DNA of 64,000 bases. Origin: Ancylostoma caninum. Lineage: Eukaryota; Nematoda; Chromadorea; Rhabditida; Ancylostomatidae. The notes under the pieces were generated by a model. The model ran no database searches. It was not told where the DNA came from and saw only the letters and a program-made list of their open reading frames with translations. Location of the stretch: assembly GCA_037903475.1 (NCBI GenBank), contig JBAJFG010000445.1:2914001-2978000 (forward strand), written 5' to 3'. The translations under genes were made by a program, and so were the position numbers. Below are positions 45,806 to 55,556 of this stretch, one piece after another. Numbering within the stretch: position 1 is the first letter of the stretch; each line of letters opens with the position of its first letter.

Positions 45806-47176
45806 TTAGTGGGGTCCGCGTCCACGCTGCTTCATGTGTGGCACTTGTTCTTCCTTCTTCTTCTTCGGATCGCGGAGGTACCTGAGTTCGGGGCGCTTGG
45901 GGGTCTTTCGTTTCTTCCTTTCGGGTTCCTCATCGGTTCTTTCCTCACGTGCGTCTTCCGAATGAGCTTGCTCTTTTGAATTGGCTGGGTTCTCAGGTTT
46001 CTTCCTTGGCTTCAGTTTGAATTTAGGCAGTCTCAGAGTGTTGGAGGCGGCTTCACGAAGTTGCCCCAGGAACACGAGTATCTGCCATGGTTGGAATCGG
46101 TCTCCACCCTTCCGCGGGCTCACTCCCAAACTAAAAGCGGGGTGGAGCAGCGGCACCGAATCCGCAAGTGGCCCGTAGTGGTCCACTACACGTGCATCAA
46201 ACCCTCTTGCTGGGCCAGTGAACATGCGCACTGTCTCGATGTACACACGTCGCAAGTCATCCCATTCATCCTTGTTACATCTCTCGAATGGTGCTGGGAA
46301 ACAATCCAAGGTTCCACCACACTGCAGGTGTCTCTCAATAGCCTGCATGCATCTGCGCATCTGGTCTGTCCTCGGCATCCTGTGTGGCCATACCCATACA
46401 ATCGCTGCGCTGATCGAAATTTTGTTCAGTTGGTCGGCTATGTCCGCGAGGTGGTTGTAGACCACAAACTTGACTGATGCTTCCTTTTCCACTTCAGCCT
46501 CGACCTTGGCAAACGATTGGGGCAGGGCAAGGATTATCGAATTTGTTGGCATGTCATCTTCATCGAACTGCGTCAACTGCTCCCTTCTTGCCATTGCCTG
46601 CGCATAGAATATAAAGATGTGATAGCCGGGGTTCTGAGGGAAAATATCCGGATGGTGTAGGCGTTGGTCTTCCTTCTCCCGGACTGCAACTGCGAAGTCG
46701 TGGCAGTATGAACGGTGTGCCGATATCGCACAACTCAGGCCAATTACGGATAAATGCGTCGGCTGCTTCTTCGTCAGTTCATTCTCTTTTCTCCACTCTC
46801 CCCAAGCCGGCTCCAAGGCAATAGAGGCCACGTTCGCGAGTTCGAATAAATCCTTGACTTTCTTCGAGCGAGCTAGATTGCATCTGAGTCCAGGCAAGGC
46901 GACGTGGGCTCTCTCATTGAAGATGCCACAGGTGCATGGATGCAGGAGGTGGAGCGGGTCCGTTCTTGGATCTCCAATTTCGACTCTGGAACAAGGAATC
47001 TTAGAGCTCTTGTTCTTCTTAGGTCTTCCCCTCCTAGCCCTACTTCTGGTAAGCTGCACCGGCTCATCGTCTACGCCTCTAGGCAGCTTTCTAATTTGGT
47101 CAAAAGGCACGCGCATAGGGTCTTCGTTCGCATTGATCAGTGTTACCAGGGCACTATTTTCACTGAGGTCAATCAC
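45806..47176 (-). CDS. 3' pol segment of the Gypsy element: end of integrase plus ~400-aa unknown domain
   Basis: Continuous frame of 456 codons. The first ~45 residues (RVIDLSENSALVTLI is read across the start; then PFDQIRKLPRG) look like the barrel-like C-terminal module of integrase. They are followed by a basic stretch (RSRARRGRPKKNK) and about 400 residues I cannot assign. Cysteines cluster at HPCTCG, GLRCNL and CMQAIERHLQCGGTLDCF; another landmark is WQILVFLGQLREAASN. The tail is Lys/Glu-rich. No signal peptide or membrane segment is visible, so it is not an obvious envelope gene. It is undamaged although most of gag and pol upstream is broken. Probably translated as part of the polyprotein in the intact parent element. 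Confidence 0.6.
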   Translation of the reverse strand: MIDLSENSALVTLINANEDPMRVPFDQIRKLPRGVDDEPVQLTRSRARRGRPKKNKSSKIPCSRVEIGDPRTDPLHLLHPCTCGIFNERAHVALPGLRCNLARSKKVKDLFELANVASIALEPAWGEWRKENELTKKQPTHLSVIGLSCAISAHRSYCHDFAVAVREKEDQRLHHPDIFPQNPGYHIFIFYAQAMARREQLTQFDEDDMPTNSIILALPQSFAKVEAEVEKEASVKFVVYNHLADIADQLNKISISAAIVWVWPHRMPRTDQMRRCMQAIERHLQCGGTLDCFPAPFERCNKDEWDDLRRVYIETVRMFTGPARGFDARVVDHYGPLADSVPLLHPAFSLGVSPRKGGDRFQPWQILVFLGQLREAASNTLRLPKFKLKPRKKPENPANSKEQAHSEDAREERTDEEPERKKRKTPKRPELRYLRDPKKKKEEQVPHMKQRGRGPH

Positions 47177-47756
47177 CCTGAATGGTCCAGTCCATTCGTT
47201 CGCCGGCTTGGAGTGTTTCGAAGACGCCTTCTCTGCAGGTACACCCGGTCGCCCAAAGTCAGCGGTCTCTCGATGACTCTGTTACCTTCGTCATATGCTA
47301 CCTTCATCTTTTGCCAAGCAATTTCGTTGTGCGCATGTGCGTGCTCGTGTGCTAGCTTCATTCCAACTAGCATTTCGTTGATGTAGCTGTCCATGTCAAC
47401 CATGTATGTAGATATCCGACATTGAATTTCGGGGGACGTATGCGTCGAAGCCATGTAACAGGAAAAAGGGTGATTCCCCTGTGGAGTCGTGTGGTGTAGT
47501 ATTGTAGGCAACTACACAATATGGGAGCATTTCATCCCACTCCACTGGGACATCCACCTTCTTTTGCAGCAACTGAATAATCGTTTTGTTGAACCGCTCC
47601 GTTAAGCCGTTTTCTCTGGGGTTATACCCCTTTGTGAAGACTTGACGTATTATTCGCCATGTCCGACTTTCCATGAACCTCGGCATTGTGGAGAATCAGT
47701 TTGCTTTTTATTGATGTAGCCACACGAGGTTGGTATCAACTTTATTCTCGGCTTAC

Positions 47757-47781
47757 GTTTCGGCGAGATCGCCTTCTTCAG
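47757..47781 (-). ncRNA. Hammerhead-ribozyme-like motif, left Penelope arm
   Basis: Same bases as the right-arm motif, on the opposite strand (CTGAAGA ... CGAAAC), inside the inverted arm. Confidence 0.5.
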
Positions 47782-47973
47782 AGCCTGAAAGGGTGAAATC
47801 GGTTGCGATCTATCCGGACAAACGTCTATCTACCCTACAGACAGAATTCTAAGCCTACTTTTTGGACCACATGGTAAGAAGCGAGGGTGGAAACCGTACC
47901 TCAGACTTGATCCACTGAGTGGATAATAGCGGCCACTGCGAGCTAGAGTAGTAGGGTTAGTGCCTAGCGCAGA

Positions 47974-48432
47974 TCAGAAGAGCAGCCTTAAGTACGGATA
48001 GAGTTCCCGCGTAATCGAGAGGCATTCTTCTTTGCGGTTCATCTTTGGATTCTTGGCATGGATCCAGAATGCCTCCAGGGCTTTGCGCGCCGCAATTTGA
48101 ATCTCCTGCGCCAGAATTTTGATCTTAACCTCAAAATCGGCTCCGTTATGACATCTTACCCTATGGTTACCCAGAGGGGTTGCGGGACGCGACTTTCCCA
48201 TCCAGATGTTCCTTAATTCGGACGCAGAGTGGCCTACCCGTTTCCCCGACGTACTCATCCCCGCATTCATTGCACGAAATCAGGTAAACCGCACCTGAGG
48301 TCATGCAATCGCCGCCTCTGCCTTCCGGACAGATTTTGCAATCCGGAGTGGTGCAGGTGCGGTCATATAGTCGATTGCGGATGAGCCTCTGTTTGAGGTT
48401 ACTAGGTGGAAGCTCCACAACTGCTACAGAAC
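47974..48432 (-). pseudogene. GIY-YIG end of Penelope-like ORF, left arm (frameshifted)
   Basis: Reads the same finger and endonuclease motifs as the right arm (CTTPDCKIC; GAVYLISC; DEYVGETGR; RIKEHLDG). It then leaves frame at about 48195, where it has GGGAAAGTCGCG in place of GGGAAGGCTAAGTCGCG. The remaining part continues in another frame to a stop at 47974-47976. Confidence 0.8.
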
Positions 48433-48450
48433 CTACAGCTGGCTTAGAAA

Positions 48451-48914
48451 GTTCTGTAGCAGTTGTGGAGCTTCCACCTAGTAACCTCAAACAGAGGCTC
48501 ATCCGCAATCGACTATATGACCGCACCTGCACCACTCCGGATTGCAAAATCTGTCCGGAAGGCAGAGGCGGCGATTGCATGACCTCAGGTGCGGTTTACC
48601 TGATTTCGTGCAATGAATGCGGGGATGAGTACGTCGGGGAAACGGGTAGGCCACTCTGCGTCCGAATTAAGGAACATCTGGATGGGAAGGCTAAGTCGCG
48701 TCCCGCAACCCCTCTGGGTAACCATAGGGTAAGATGTCATAACGGAGCCGATTTTGAGGTTAAGATCAAAATTCTGGCGCAGGAGATTCAAATTGCGGCG
48801 CGCAAAGCCCTGGAGGCATTCTGGATCCATGCCAAGAATCCAAAGATGAACCGCAAAGAAGAATGCCTCTCGATTACGCGGGAACTCTATCCGTACTTAA
48901 GGCTGCTCTTCTGA
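48451..48914 (+). CDS. GIY-YIG endonuclease end of Penelope-like ORF, right arm (5'-truncated)
   Basis: An open frame of about 150 residues to the stop at 48912-48914. Cysteine motif CTTPDCKIC lies upstream of the GIY-YIG core (GAVYLISCNECGDEYVGETG, then R and RIKEHLDG), the endonuclease that in Penelope-like elements follows the reverse transcriptase. The helical tail ends TRELYPYLRLLF. There is no own start codon: the frame enters from the dimer junction. Confidence 0.85.
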
Positions 48915-49102
48915 TCTGCGCTAGGCACTAACCCTACTACTCTAGCTCGCAGTGGCCGCTATTATCCACTCAGTGGATCAAGTCTGAGGTACGGTTTCCA
49001 CCCTCGCTTCTTACCATGTTGTCCAAAAAGTAGGCTTAGAATTCTGTCTGTAGGGTAGATAGACGTTTGTCCGGATAGATCGCAACCGATTTCACCCTTT
49101 CA

Positions 49103-49138
49103 GGCTCTGAAGAAGGCGATCTCGCCGAAACGTAAGCC
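49103..49138 (+). ncRNA. Hammerhead-ribozyme-like motif, right Penelope arm
   Basis: Order on plus strand: GGCT, CTGAAGA (fits CUGANGA), an A, GGCG-ATCT-CGCC (stem II), GAAAC-GTA, AGCC. GGCT and AGCC can form stem I. Stem III is reduced to the self-complementary ACGT, the layout reported for minimal dimeric hammerheads of Penelope-like elements. Cleavage would fall after GTA. The extra A before stem II is a departure from the core. Confidence 0.55.
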
Positions 49139-49609
49139 GAGAATAAAGTTGATACCAACCTCGTGTGGCTACATCAATAAAAAGCAAACTTGACGTATTC
49201 CCAGAATTTTTGACAGCTCACTAAATAGTTTGTTTTCGAACTCCCCTCCTTGATCTGAGAGGATACATCTGGGGAACCGACAGCCCTCTGCCATCCACTT
49301 TTCGAAGAGGGCCCTTGCTACCGTTTCTGTCTTCCAAGATGTACAAATCATTTCGTATGGTTTTGTCGTGAGGATCAGCTTCAGTGGCTTAGTCATTTCC
49401 GTTTTGTGGTTATGAAGAGTGCAATTCTTGCACTCGTCTGTCCATTGTAGGACATCTTTGCGCATAGTTTCCCAAAAGAATTCCTTTGACAGCAGACGGA
49501 ATATCTTCCTCGCACCAAAATGTCCAGCTAATAGCGCTGAGTGAGCATCTATGAGCTTCCTTCCTGTGTTCTCGCGGCACAACTTTTCTGTAGTTTTCCT
49601 TGTCGACAA

Positions 49610-50507
49610 AACATGGGTATCCCTGGAAGAGAACGAAGTCTGACAAGTTGTAAGGTCGAGTCAGCCCTGGGAATTCAACTCTCTGTAGCACTCCATCATT
49701 TTCTAGTGCCGTCACAACTTTTCCGTAAACAGGATCATTCCTTAGTTGTGATGTCCACTGTGGTTCTTCTGAGATGGCAGCTACAATAAGCTCATTGGGG
49801 ATGGAACCACCGTGGTCGACATGTTGAGCATTCACTGCTCCACAACTGAGTGCATCTGCCACTTTGTTTGCAGCACCTTTCAAATACACCATCTTCAAGT
49901 TGTATTTTTGTAGCTCCAAAGCCCACCGTAGCACCCTTGGTGATACGCTATTACGAGTAAACAGGGCAGTAAGAGGCTGGTGGTCGGTGCGAACTTCCAC
50001 GTGTACTCCATAAACAAACATGTGGAATTTCCGCAGGGCAAAGACGACTGCGAGGGCCTCTAAACCTGTAACGTGGTAGTTCTTTTCACTTTTAGTCAGC
50101 TCTTTTGATGCGAAGTACACTGGGTGGAGTAAACCGTCATCGCCTTCTTGACTGAGCAGCGCACCCAATCCAAGATAGCTGGCGTCCGTATGTATTTTGA
50201 AGGGTTTTCGTCCACTGCGTGCTCCCTCAATGTCTGGTTGGGACAAAACCGGAGCTGACGTGATTATTTTCTTAAGTTCCTCGAATGCTCGAACTCGCTC
50301 TGGATTCCATATAAATGGCTGCTTCTCTGAGGTAAGTTCATGCAGTGGTCCGGCGACTTTGGAGAATCCTAGTACAAATTTTCTGTAATAGGAGCACATG
50401 CCAATGAACGTCCTTAGTTCCGCCCTAGTTTGTGGGAGTGGGTAGTCCAGGATCGAAAACACCTTACGTGGGTCCATGTGGACTCCTGGCGTCCACCATG
50501 TGACCAA
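49610..50507 (-). pseudogene. Gypsy RNase H and RT-connection region
   Basis: Open from 50507 to beyond 49610 in one frame: RT thumb/connection (FIGMCSYYRKFVLGFSKVA), then RNase H with HTDASYLGLGALL, a Glu in the GLEALAVVFAL helix, and VRTDHQPLTAL, followed by KGAANKVADALS. The frame is out of register with the RT segment upstream (shift near 50490), and pol as a whole is broken, hence pseudogene. Confidence 0.85.
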
Positions 50508-51804
50508 GGATATCCAATCTTTGTTCCAGCAGTACGCATTTCCGAGGGTTTAGCTTCAGATTTGCATTGCGGAACGCCCCAAAAATTTGGTTAAGAAGCT
50601 CCAGATGTCGCTCCACTGTGCTAGTTGCTACCATCACGTCGTCGAGGTAGCATGCAACTTCGTCTCCCAGGAGGTGACCAAGGACTGCATGCATCATCCG
50701 TTGAAACACCGGCGGTAAGGATGCCAAACCGAGAGGCAGTACCTTGAATTCATATAGCCCTTCTGTTGTAGTGAACGCACTTTTTTCCTGTGCTCGTGGC
50801 GACAACCTTATTTGCCAATATCCTGATGAGAGATCGAGCGTTGTGAAGAACTTTTTACCTTTTAGATTCTGCAACATTGCGTCGATTGTAGGAAGGGGAT
50901 AACTGTCAATTCGAGTGACTTGATTCACCCTTCGATAGTCCACGCACAGTCGTAGACTTCCATTTTTCTTTTGGACTAGCACTATTGGTGATGCCCAACT
51001 TGACTTACTAGGTTGGATGATGTTCCTTTCTTGAAGATCCAGGAGAATTTGCCTAAGTGCCATCCTGGTACCCAGAGGTATCGGTCTCGCTTTCTGGCGG
51101 ATAGGTTCAGCTGTCCCAGTGTCTATATCGTGTTCTACCAGTGTTGTCTGCGTCAGCTCTTGGTCTGTAACGGCAAACACGTCGCTGTTAGCTTCCACAA
51201 GGCTTTCCCACAGTGTCTCGTTTTCATGGTTGCTCTTGTTCTCTCGGAGCAAGCGAAGCAGGGTGGCAGTTCTCTCTGGTGGAGATGTAGTTGTCCGCTC
51301 GAGCATATTAGCATAATGTAGCGGAGGCTCTCCAATCAACTCGGCCATGTCCCATTGACCGACTGTCTCTCCACTACGATACATCCTAGCTTCTGTGGAA
51401 GAGTTGGTTATCGGTATCTCAACGGTTGTCTTCTTTGCAACGCAGATAGCATTAGGAACTAGCTTATCCGATGACCATAGGACGTTTTCCTTGCCAGCAT
51501 TAGGAACCATCACTTCCACTGTTTTAGTTCCCCCCGGCGTGATATAGTCTCGTGCAACTACCTTTGCACTGTTCTGGGGAGTAGCGGGTCTGGCTTGTGT
51601 CCGGACCTGTGACGTCTTTTTTTGACCGGCGGTTTCCTTGTTCGTGCAATGATTCCCGTTTCTGGGTTTCTGGCCGTTTCCGACTTTGCAGAGGCTGTAT
51701 CCTAATGCTCTAAGGACATTTGTGCCTAAAACTAGCCTGCCATCGCTTCCTTTCATCACGAAGAATGCGACTCTTTGTTTGGGCGTAACGAACGGCACCT
51801 TCAA
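50464..51804 (-). pseudogene. Gypsy protease end and reverse transcriptase
   Basis: Residues ~1-40 carry the end of the aspartic protease (LVLGTNVLRALGY). RT motifs: SLRLCVDYRRVN, KFFTTLDLSSGYWQIRL, LPLGLASLPPVFQRMM and catalytic YLDD in ACYLDDVMVA. The frame ends at 50464 shortly after LDILGHMVD by a shift; upstream the protease active-site region is in another frame. Confidence 0.88.
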
Positions 51805-51896
51805 AATTCATGGGGTTGCCAGATGCATCGTACACTGATGGGTTTTCCAGCTGTGGTATCTCTTCAACATCATCATCGAGATCGAAGCCGGCGTCC

Positions 51897-52370
51897 TCAG
51901 TCCAATAGTGCTCTATGTTTCAGACCTAGCAGCTCAACAGTTTCTAATGTCTGTTCTCCGACGAGCTCATTGGCATCATCTTGTGCATGTGTCGCACTGC
52001 AAGACCAGTGCCTCAAGGTGGTTGAGAAAGTCCGTGCTGTAGGTTCCTGTGGGTTTCGTTCGCTGTTCTTGCGATCTTGGACATTTCCGGGTTGTTTAAC
52101 AGGTACATGTTCCTTACAGTCCTTTCTGAAGTGACCCGGTTTCTTGCAGTTGTGGCAGATTGGATCTCGCTTCCTCTGAGCCACAACCTTGCCATTTTGG
52201 GTTTGAGCTTCTTCAGTTTGATCCATTTGAAGTTTGTTGGCACCAGTGTTCTGCAAGGAATGAGTGGGGGTCATGCGCTTCCATTGCGCCGAAGACCGCT
52301 TTGATTTGTCCTCGCAATCCTGCTTGAGAGTCAGTGCGACTCGACGGCTCCTTTCCACTCGCTGCGCCAT
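51897..52370 (-). pseudogene. Gypsy nucleocapsid zinc knuckle and protease start
   Basis: Contains CHNCKKPGHFRKDC (CX2CX4HX4C), basic flanks, and at its end HRALLD followed at once by a stop. In the family this D begins the catalytic D-S/T-G triad, so the break falls on the protease active site. Confidence 0.85.
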
Positions 52371-53857
52371 GTTTTTCAGCTTCTCATAGGCTTCTTCTGT
52401 AGGAGATTGTTCTACCAGAGTGAAGAGTTGAACATACTCTAGCCACTCAGTGAGCTGGGAAATCAGCTCACCTGTTCGAAGAATGGAGAGTTCTCTTTCA
52501 CTCGATTCTGGGTACGCTGATCGGAGAGCTGCTCCATTTCAACACAGTACTCAGTAATGTTACTGGAGCACTTGAGCCTTTTAAGCTTCATATAGGCCTC
52601 CATACGTTCAGTTTACTCGTTTTCCTTGAACTTTGTGGTGAGCGCAGTGGCAAATTCATCGAATGTCCCCTCTTTGGCATCCAAGGGAAGTGCTTCCATA
52701 ATCGCTCGTGGCTGTCCTCCGAGCTTTGAGCAGAGCAGATGGATGAGCATCTGATCATCCAGTTTCAGTCCCCCGTACTTCATGAGAAATGACCGCAGGA
52801 ATTTATCAAATCCCTTACCCTGCGCATTCTCATACACCGGAACATCAGGGAGAGCCATTGCCGCAAATGCTGCGCTAACAGGGTTGTTTACCACACTTCC
52901 AACCTGAGGTAAACCATTCTCACCTGGGCATCTCCTCAACGGCAATCTCCAGAGGGATTCCTGCGGCCTTGGTGGCTCGTTCGCGAGCTGCGGTCTTTGC
53001 AAATATGGGTTGGAATGCCTCTTTGGAAGTATATTTTGTCTCAACTGACTTGTTCCACTCAAGCGTTGTGAGAACGGAGTGGGTCGCTCACCTTCAGCAG
53101 CGGCGATGGGTAGTCCAAAGTCCGCCATTTCTAGCTGCCCCGGTACTTCATTCGACCGAATCTGCCTCATCGCCTCACGGAAACCGGCAGGCTGAGCACC
53201 ACTAGCGTTCGACTGTCCTGACTGAGCCTGAAAAAGCACTGTGTTCTCGTTGTCAGGTGCTTCTTCGTCCGCTCTTGGCATCTCCACTAGTAGAGTAGAC
53301 TCGCTCCCAGCTAATAGGGTAGTTTTCACTGCATCTACCACTTGCGTTGAGTCTACTTCAAGCAGCTTCGAAAGTGTGCGCATAACAGAGTCATCACGAC
53401 GCGCCTGCTCTAACGTTTCATTTGGGCACTCTGTGAACTGGTCGAGATCTAGCTCACCGAGGCGATCTAGCTGCCTAGACAACTCTTGGATTTTCGTGAT
53501 ATCCTGCTCAATTGCAATGCACACGTTGTCTAGCTTGAGCCAGTTCGATTCCCTCGATTTCCCGCTGATCTTGGTAGGTGATCCTTTCGATCCACCCTTT
53601 TTTAACCACACATCTCTGATTTTGGCCAGTTGCTCATTTACGCTGAGCAGCGTCGACCTCACCTGAGTGGCCTGGTTCTCCGTTAGCTGGCGCAGTTGCT
53701 GCGTCAGTCCGGTCACCTGCTGCTGTAGGTCTGCGATGCGTTTGCCATCATCGGCCTCCATCAGAATCATGGCTTCCATCTCCTCGTCGATGGATTGTTC
53801 CGCCATTTTTTTCCTGCAAAGGAAAGAGTTAGATACTCTTCGTCTATCGATTTCCAC
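52371..53857 (-). pseudogene. Gypsy gag
   Basis: ATG candidates at 53857 and 53806 (MAEQSIDEEME). A coiled-coil-like N-terminal part (ADLQQQVTGLTQQLRQL) is followed by a capsid-like region (FDKFLRSFLMKYGGLK). A TAA at 52613-52615 interrupts a frame that otherwise continues, and a one-base shift near 52530 moves the rest into the frame of the zinc-knuckle segment. Confidence 0.75.
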
Positions 53858-54214
53858 GCCAATCGAACAGACGTGCAGGAAATGTGATCGTCCCTATATC
53901 AACGGAACTCTCACTACTGTTCGAGCAACCTTCCTCTGTGCAAAAAAATTTGCGCAGAGTTTTGCCTTGCAAAAATGGCTGCTCTGTCCGCCATAATGGT
54001 CTAAAGAAGCACTCGGCTTCGATAGAGCTACTGGCGGGTTCACCCCAGCGGTGAAATTCAAGCACGACGAGCGGCTCTACGTGCTTGTTCGTGCTCTGAT
54101 TGGTCTTCCACAGACAACCTGAGGACCGACCGGCACAAGAATTCCAAAAAGACGCTCGGTGACCTAGGCAATTTCTGGAAGTGACTAGCCTGTTTTTAGG
54201 TCAGTCGGCCCCCA

Positions 54215-54506
54215 TGTAAACCAAAAAGGTTAAGTAACAGGACTTTATCGCTTTTAGAGTAATTGCACAAAGGAGGGGCGTGGGCTAAGGGACCACCACA
54301 CGGTGGGCAGACGAGAATAACAATGCGGTATCCAACATTCTAGGATTAGGAACAGGAAGACAACAGAATCCAGAGTGGTTAGAGAGTACAACATTGGTGG
54401 AGGTATCAGGTGGTTAGTAACACGTAGGACGCAGTGGTATCATGGATTTCCTATATCGATCAATAGATCACTTCTAATAAAACTGATCTATGGCACAACA
54501 TCTACA
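54215..54506 (-). repeat. 5' LTR of the Gypsy element
   Basis: 292 bp, intact, on the minus strand starting TGTAGATGTTGTGCC and ending TTTTTGGTTTACA. Followed on the right by GTAC, the second copy of the target duplication. Confidence 0.9.
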
Positions 54507-54510
54507 GTAC

Positions 54511-55045
54511 ACGATGCGAAACCCCGTCATCGCTCCCTGGTTCAGCCCACAAGATCCCTAAAAATTGGTGCTCGGGAGGGAGAGCACCTCCTGGGGAAAT
54601 TTGTATTCCTCGAGGGGTTTCCTTATCAACTCCCTAACAGAATAGAAACTGTCTTCCATGTGTGACTAGCAAAAGAGTTCAGGGTCCGGAAATCCTACAA
54701 TTCCGCTTCGGCTCCGAAGCCAATGCGGTATTGGAGGGATTCCGCTCAACGTACTCCCTTGCTCGCCGCAAATGTAGCGCAGTTTCTATCCTGTTAGGGG
54801 GTTTATGAGGAACTCTTACGAGGAATACCAATTTCCTCAGGAGATGCGCCTCCTGGAGTAAATTATTCGGGAAGTTACTTCGTTCCGCCCCCGGCTCCCC
54901 CCCCCCCAAAGGCTTTCTAAAAATTGGGGCTCGAAATGGGGCTTTTCAGCAGTCTTGCATGGAATCACGTATACCGTTGTGATCACCAGCTCCTGGAGTT
55001 TCTTCTCACTTTGAAGTCTCAGAGACGATTTTGAGGTGGGACGCT
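54511..55045. repeat. Diverged fold-back repeat next to the LTR element
   Basis: 54584-54662 and 54770-54850 are inverted copies ('gaaatttgtattcctcg', 'ccctaacagaatagaaactg' and complements). The same sequence occurs left of the LTR element at 41960-42049. No gene. Confidence 0.55.
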
Positions 55046-55556
55046 GCCTTTAAGCCTCTTGTTCCCCATGTTTCTACATATAATAATTATCGGGAGGTAG
55101 AAATGTTATCTTCAACCGATCTACTGCGACCTTCATGAAAATTAGCGGCAACGGCGTTAATTGACGTTGACTCGAATGATTTTACTTTTTTCACCGATGC
55201 AAACCAATTTTTGATTGTATTTTTTCAAATGTCGTGAATTTTCCATGATGAACACGTCCACTCTTCTCGCTCAGCTCGTTGCTATCGCGGCTATGGTTGG
55301 CTGCGTCGTCTGTGCGACTCGGTATTACAGATTGAAGTGAATTTCAAACTGTTTTCTTCTGTTCCTGGCAGTAAAGACTCCCTTGCTCTGATTCTTCTGC
55401 AGTACTATTATACTTTATCACTATTATATAATACTTTGCGCCAAATGAATGTCTCAATTAAAATGCACAATGCTGATATTAGCAATCCATCAACTGAGCG
55501 GCACTCACCGCTCATATAGAAGCTGGTCGTGTGCGCGAAAGCTGTCATAGGTTTAC
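55046..55556. repeat. Right copy of the inverted repeat pair
   Basis: Complement of 40637-41113: GCTGCCTTTAAG at 55046, 'cttgttccccatg', 'cttctcgctcagctcgttgctatcgcg', 'ggcactcaccgctcat'. With its partner it brackets about 14 kb of nested transposons. Confidence 0.7.

Larger units (their letters stand above)
47652..49190. mobile_element. Penelope-like element, 5'-truncated inverted dimer
   Basis: Flanked by a 9-bp direct duplication TGACGTATT (47643-47651 and 49191-49199) of integrase sequence. It has two arms of about 735-740 bp in opposite orientation, 47698-48432 and 48451-49190, nearly identical, joined by an 18-bp centre. A further 46 bp (47652-47697) lies only on the left. Each arm carries the 3' end of a Penelope-like ORF (GIY-YIG endonuclease), then a noncoding tail containing a hammerhead-like motif. 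Inverted and truncated copies are a known habit of Penelope-like elements. The reverse transcriptase part is absent. Confidence 0.88.
47173..49609 (-). pseudogene. Gypsy integrase, deleted and interrupted
   Basis: 49169-49609 starts with the zinc finger (HSALLAGHFGARKI, CKNC) and the core segment SDQGGEFENKLF. Between PYEMICTS and WKTETVAR the stretch that should carry the first catalytic Asp is missing (near 49340), an internal deletion. The Penelope-like insertion (47652-49190) follows directly. Beyond it the frame resumes at 47642 with the catalytic Glu region (NPRENGLTERFNK), shifts near 47400 and again near 47180. It cannot yield a working integrase. Confidence 0.85.
42050..54506 (-). 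mobile_element. Ty3/Gypsy-type LTR retrotransposon, defective, with two nested insertions
   Basis: LTRs of about 290 bp in direct orientation begin TG and end CA on the minus strand. The left LTR is at 42050-42333 plus 45752-45772 (split by RTE) and the right at 54215-54506. About a dozen differences separate them. The target duplication is GTAC (42046-42049 and 54507-54510). Internal order on the minus strand is gag with zinc knuckle, protease, reverse transcriptase, RNase H, integrase, then an extra frame; RT before integrase is the Gypsy order. Gag and pol carry several stops and frameshifts, an integrase deletion and a Penelope-like insertion, so this copy cannot make its own enzymes. The base sequence following the 5' LTR (TGGGGGCCGACTGACC on the minus strand) should be the primer-binding site; I could not name the tRNA. 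Confidence 0.88.

Noticed and set aside
42381..45979. Antisense and off-frame ORFs within RTE copy 1 (and the same set in copy 2)
   Set aside because: Shadows of the 964-codon RTE ORF; identical shadows occur in both copies simply because the copies are identical.
46061..47386. Plus-strand frames opposite the 456-codon Gypsy segment
   Set aside because: No domain; the minus-strand frame continues integrase sequence and explains the openness.
48167..48580. 137-codon minus frame crossing the centre of the Penelope palindrome
   Set aside because: Its first part merely reads the complement of the opposite arm; only the part from 48432 downward is real element coding.
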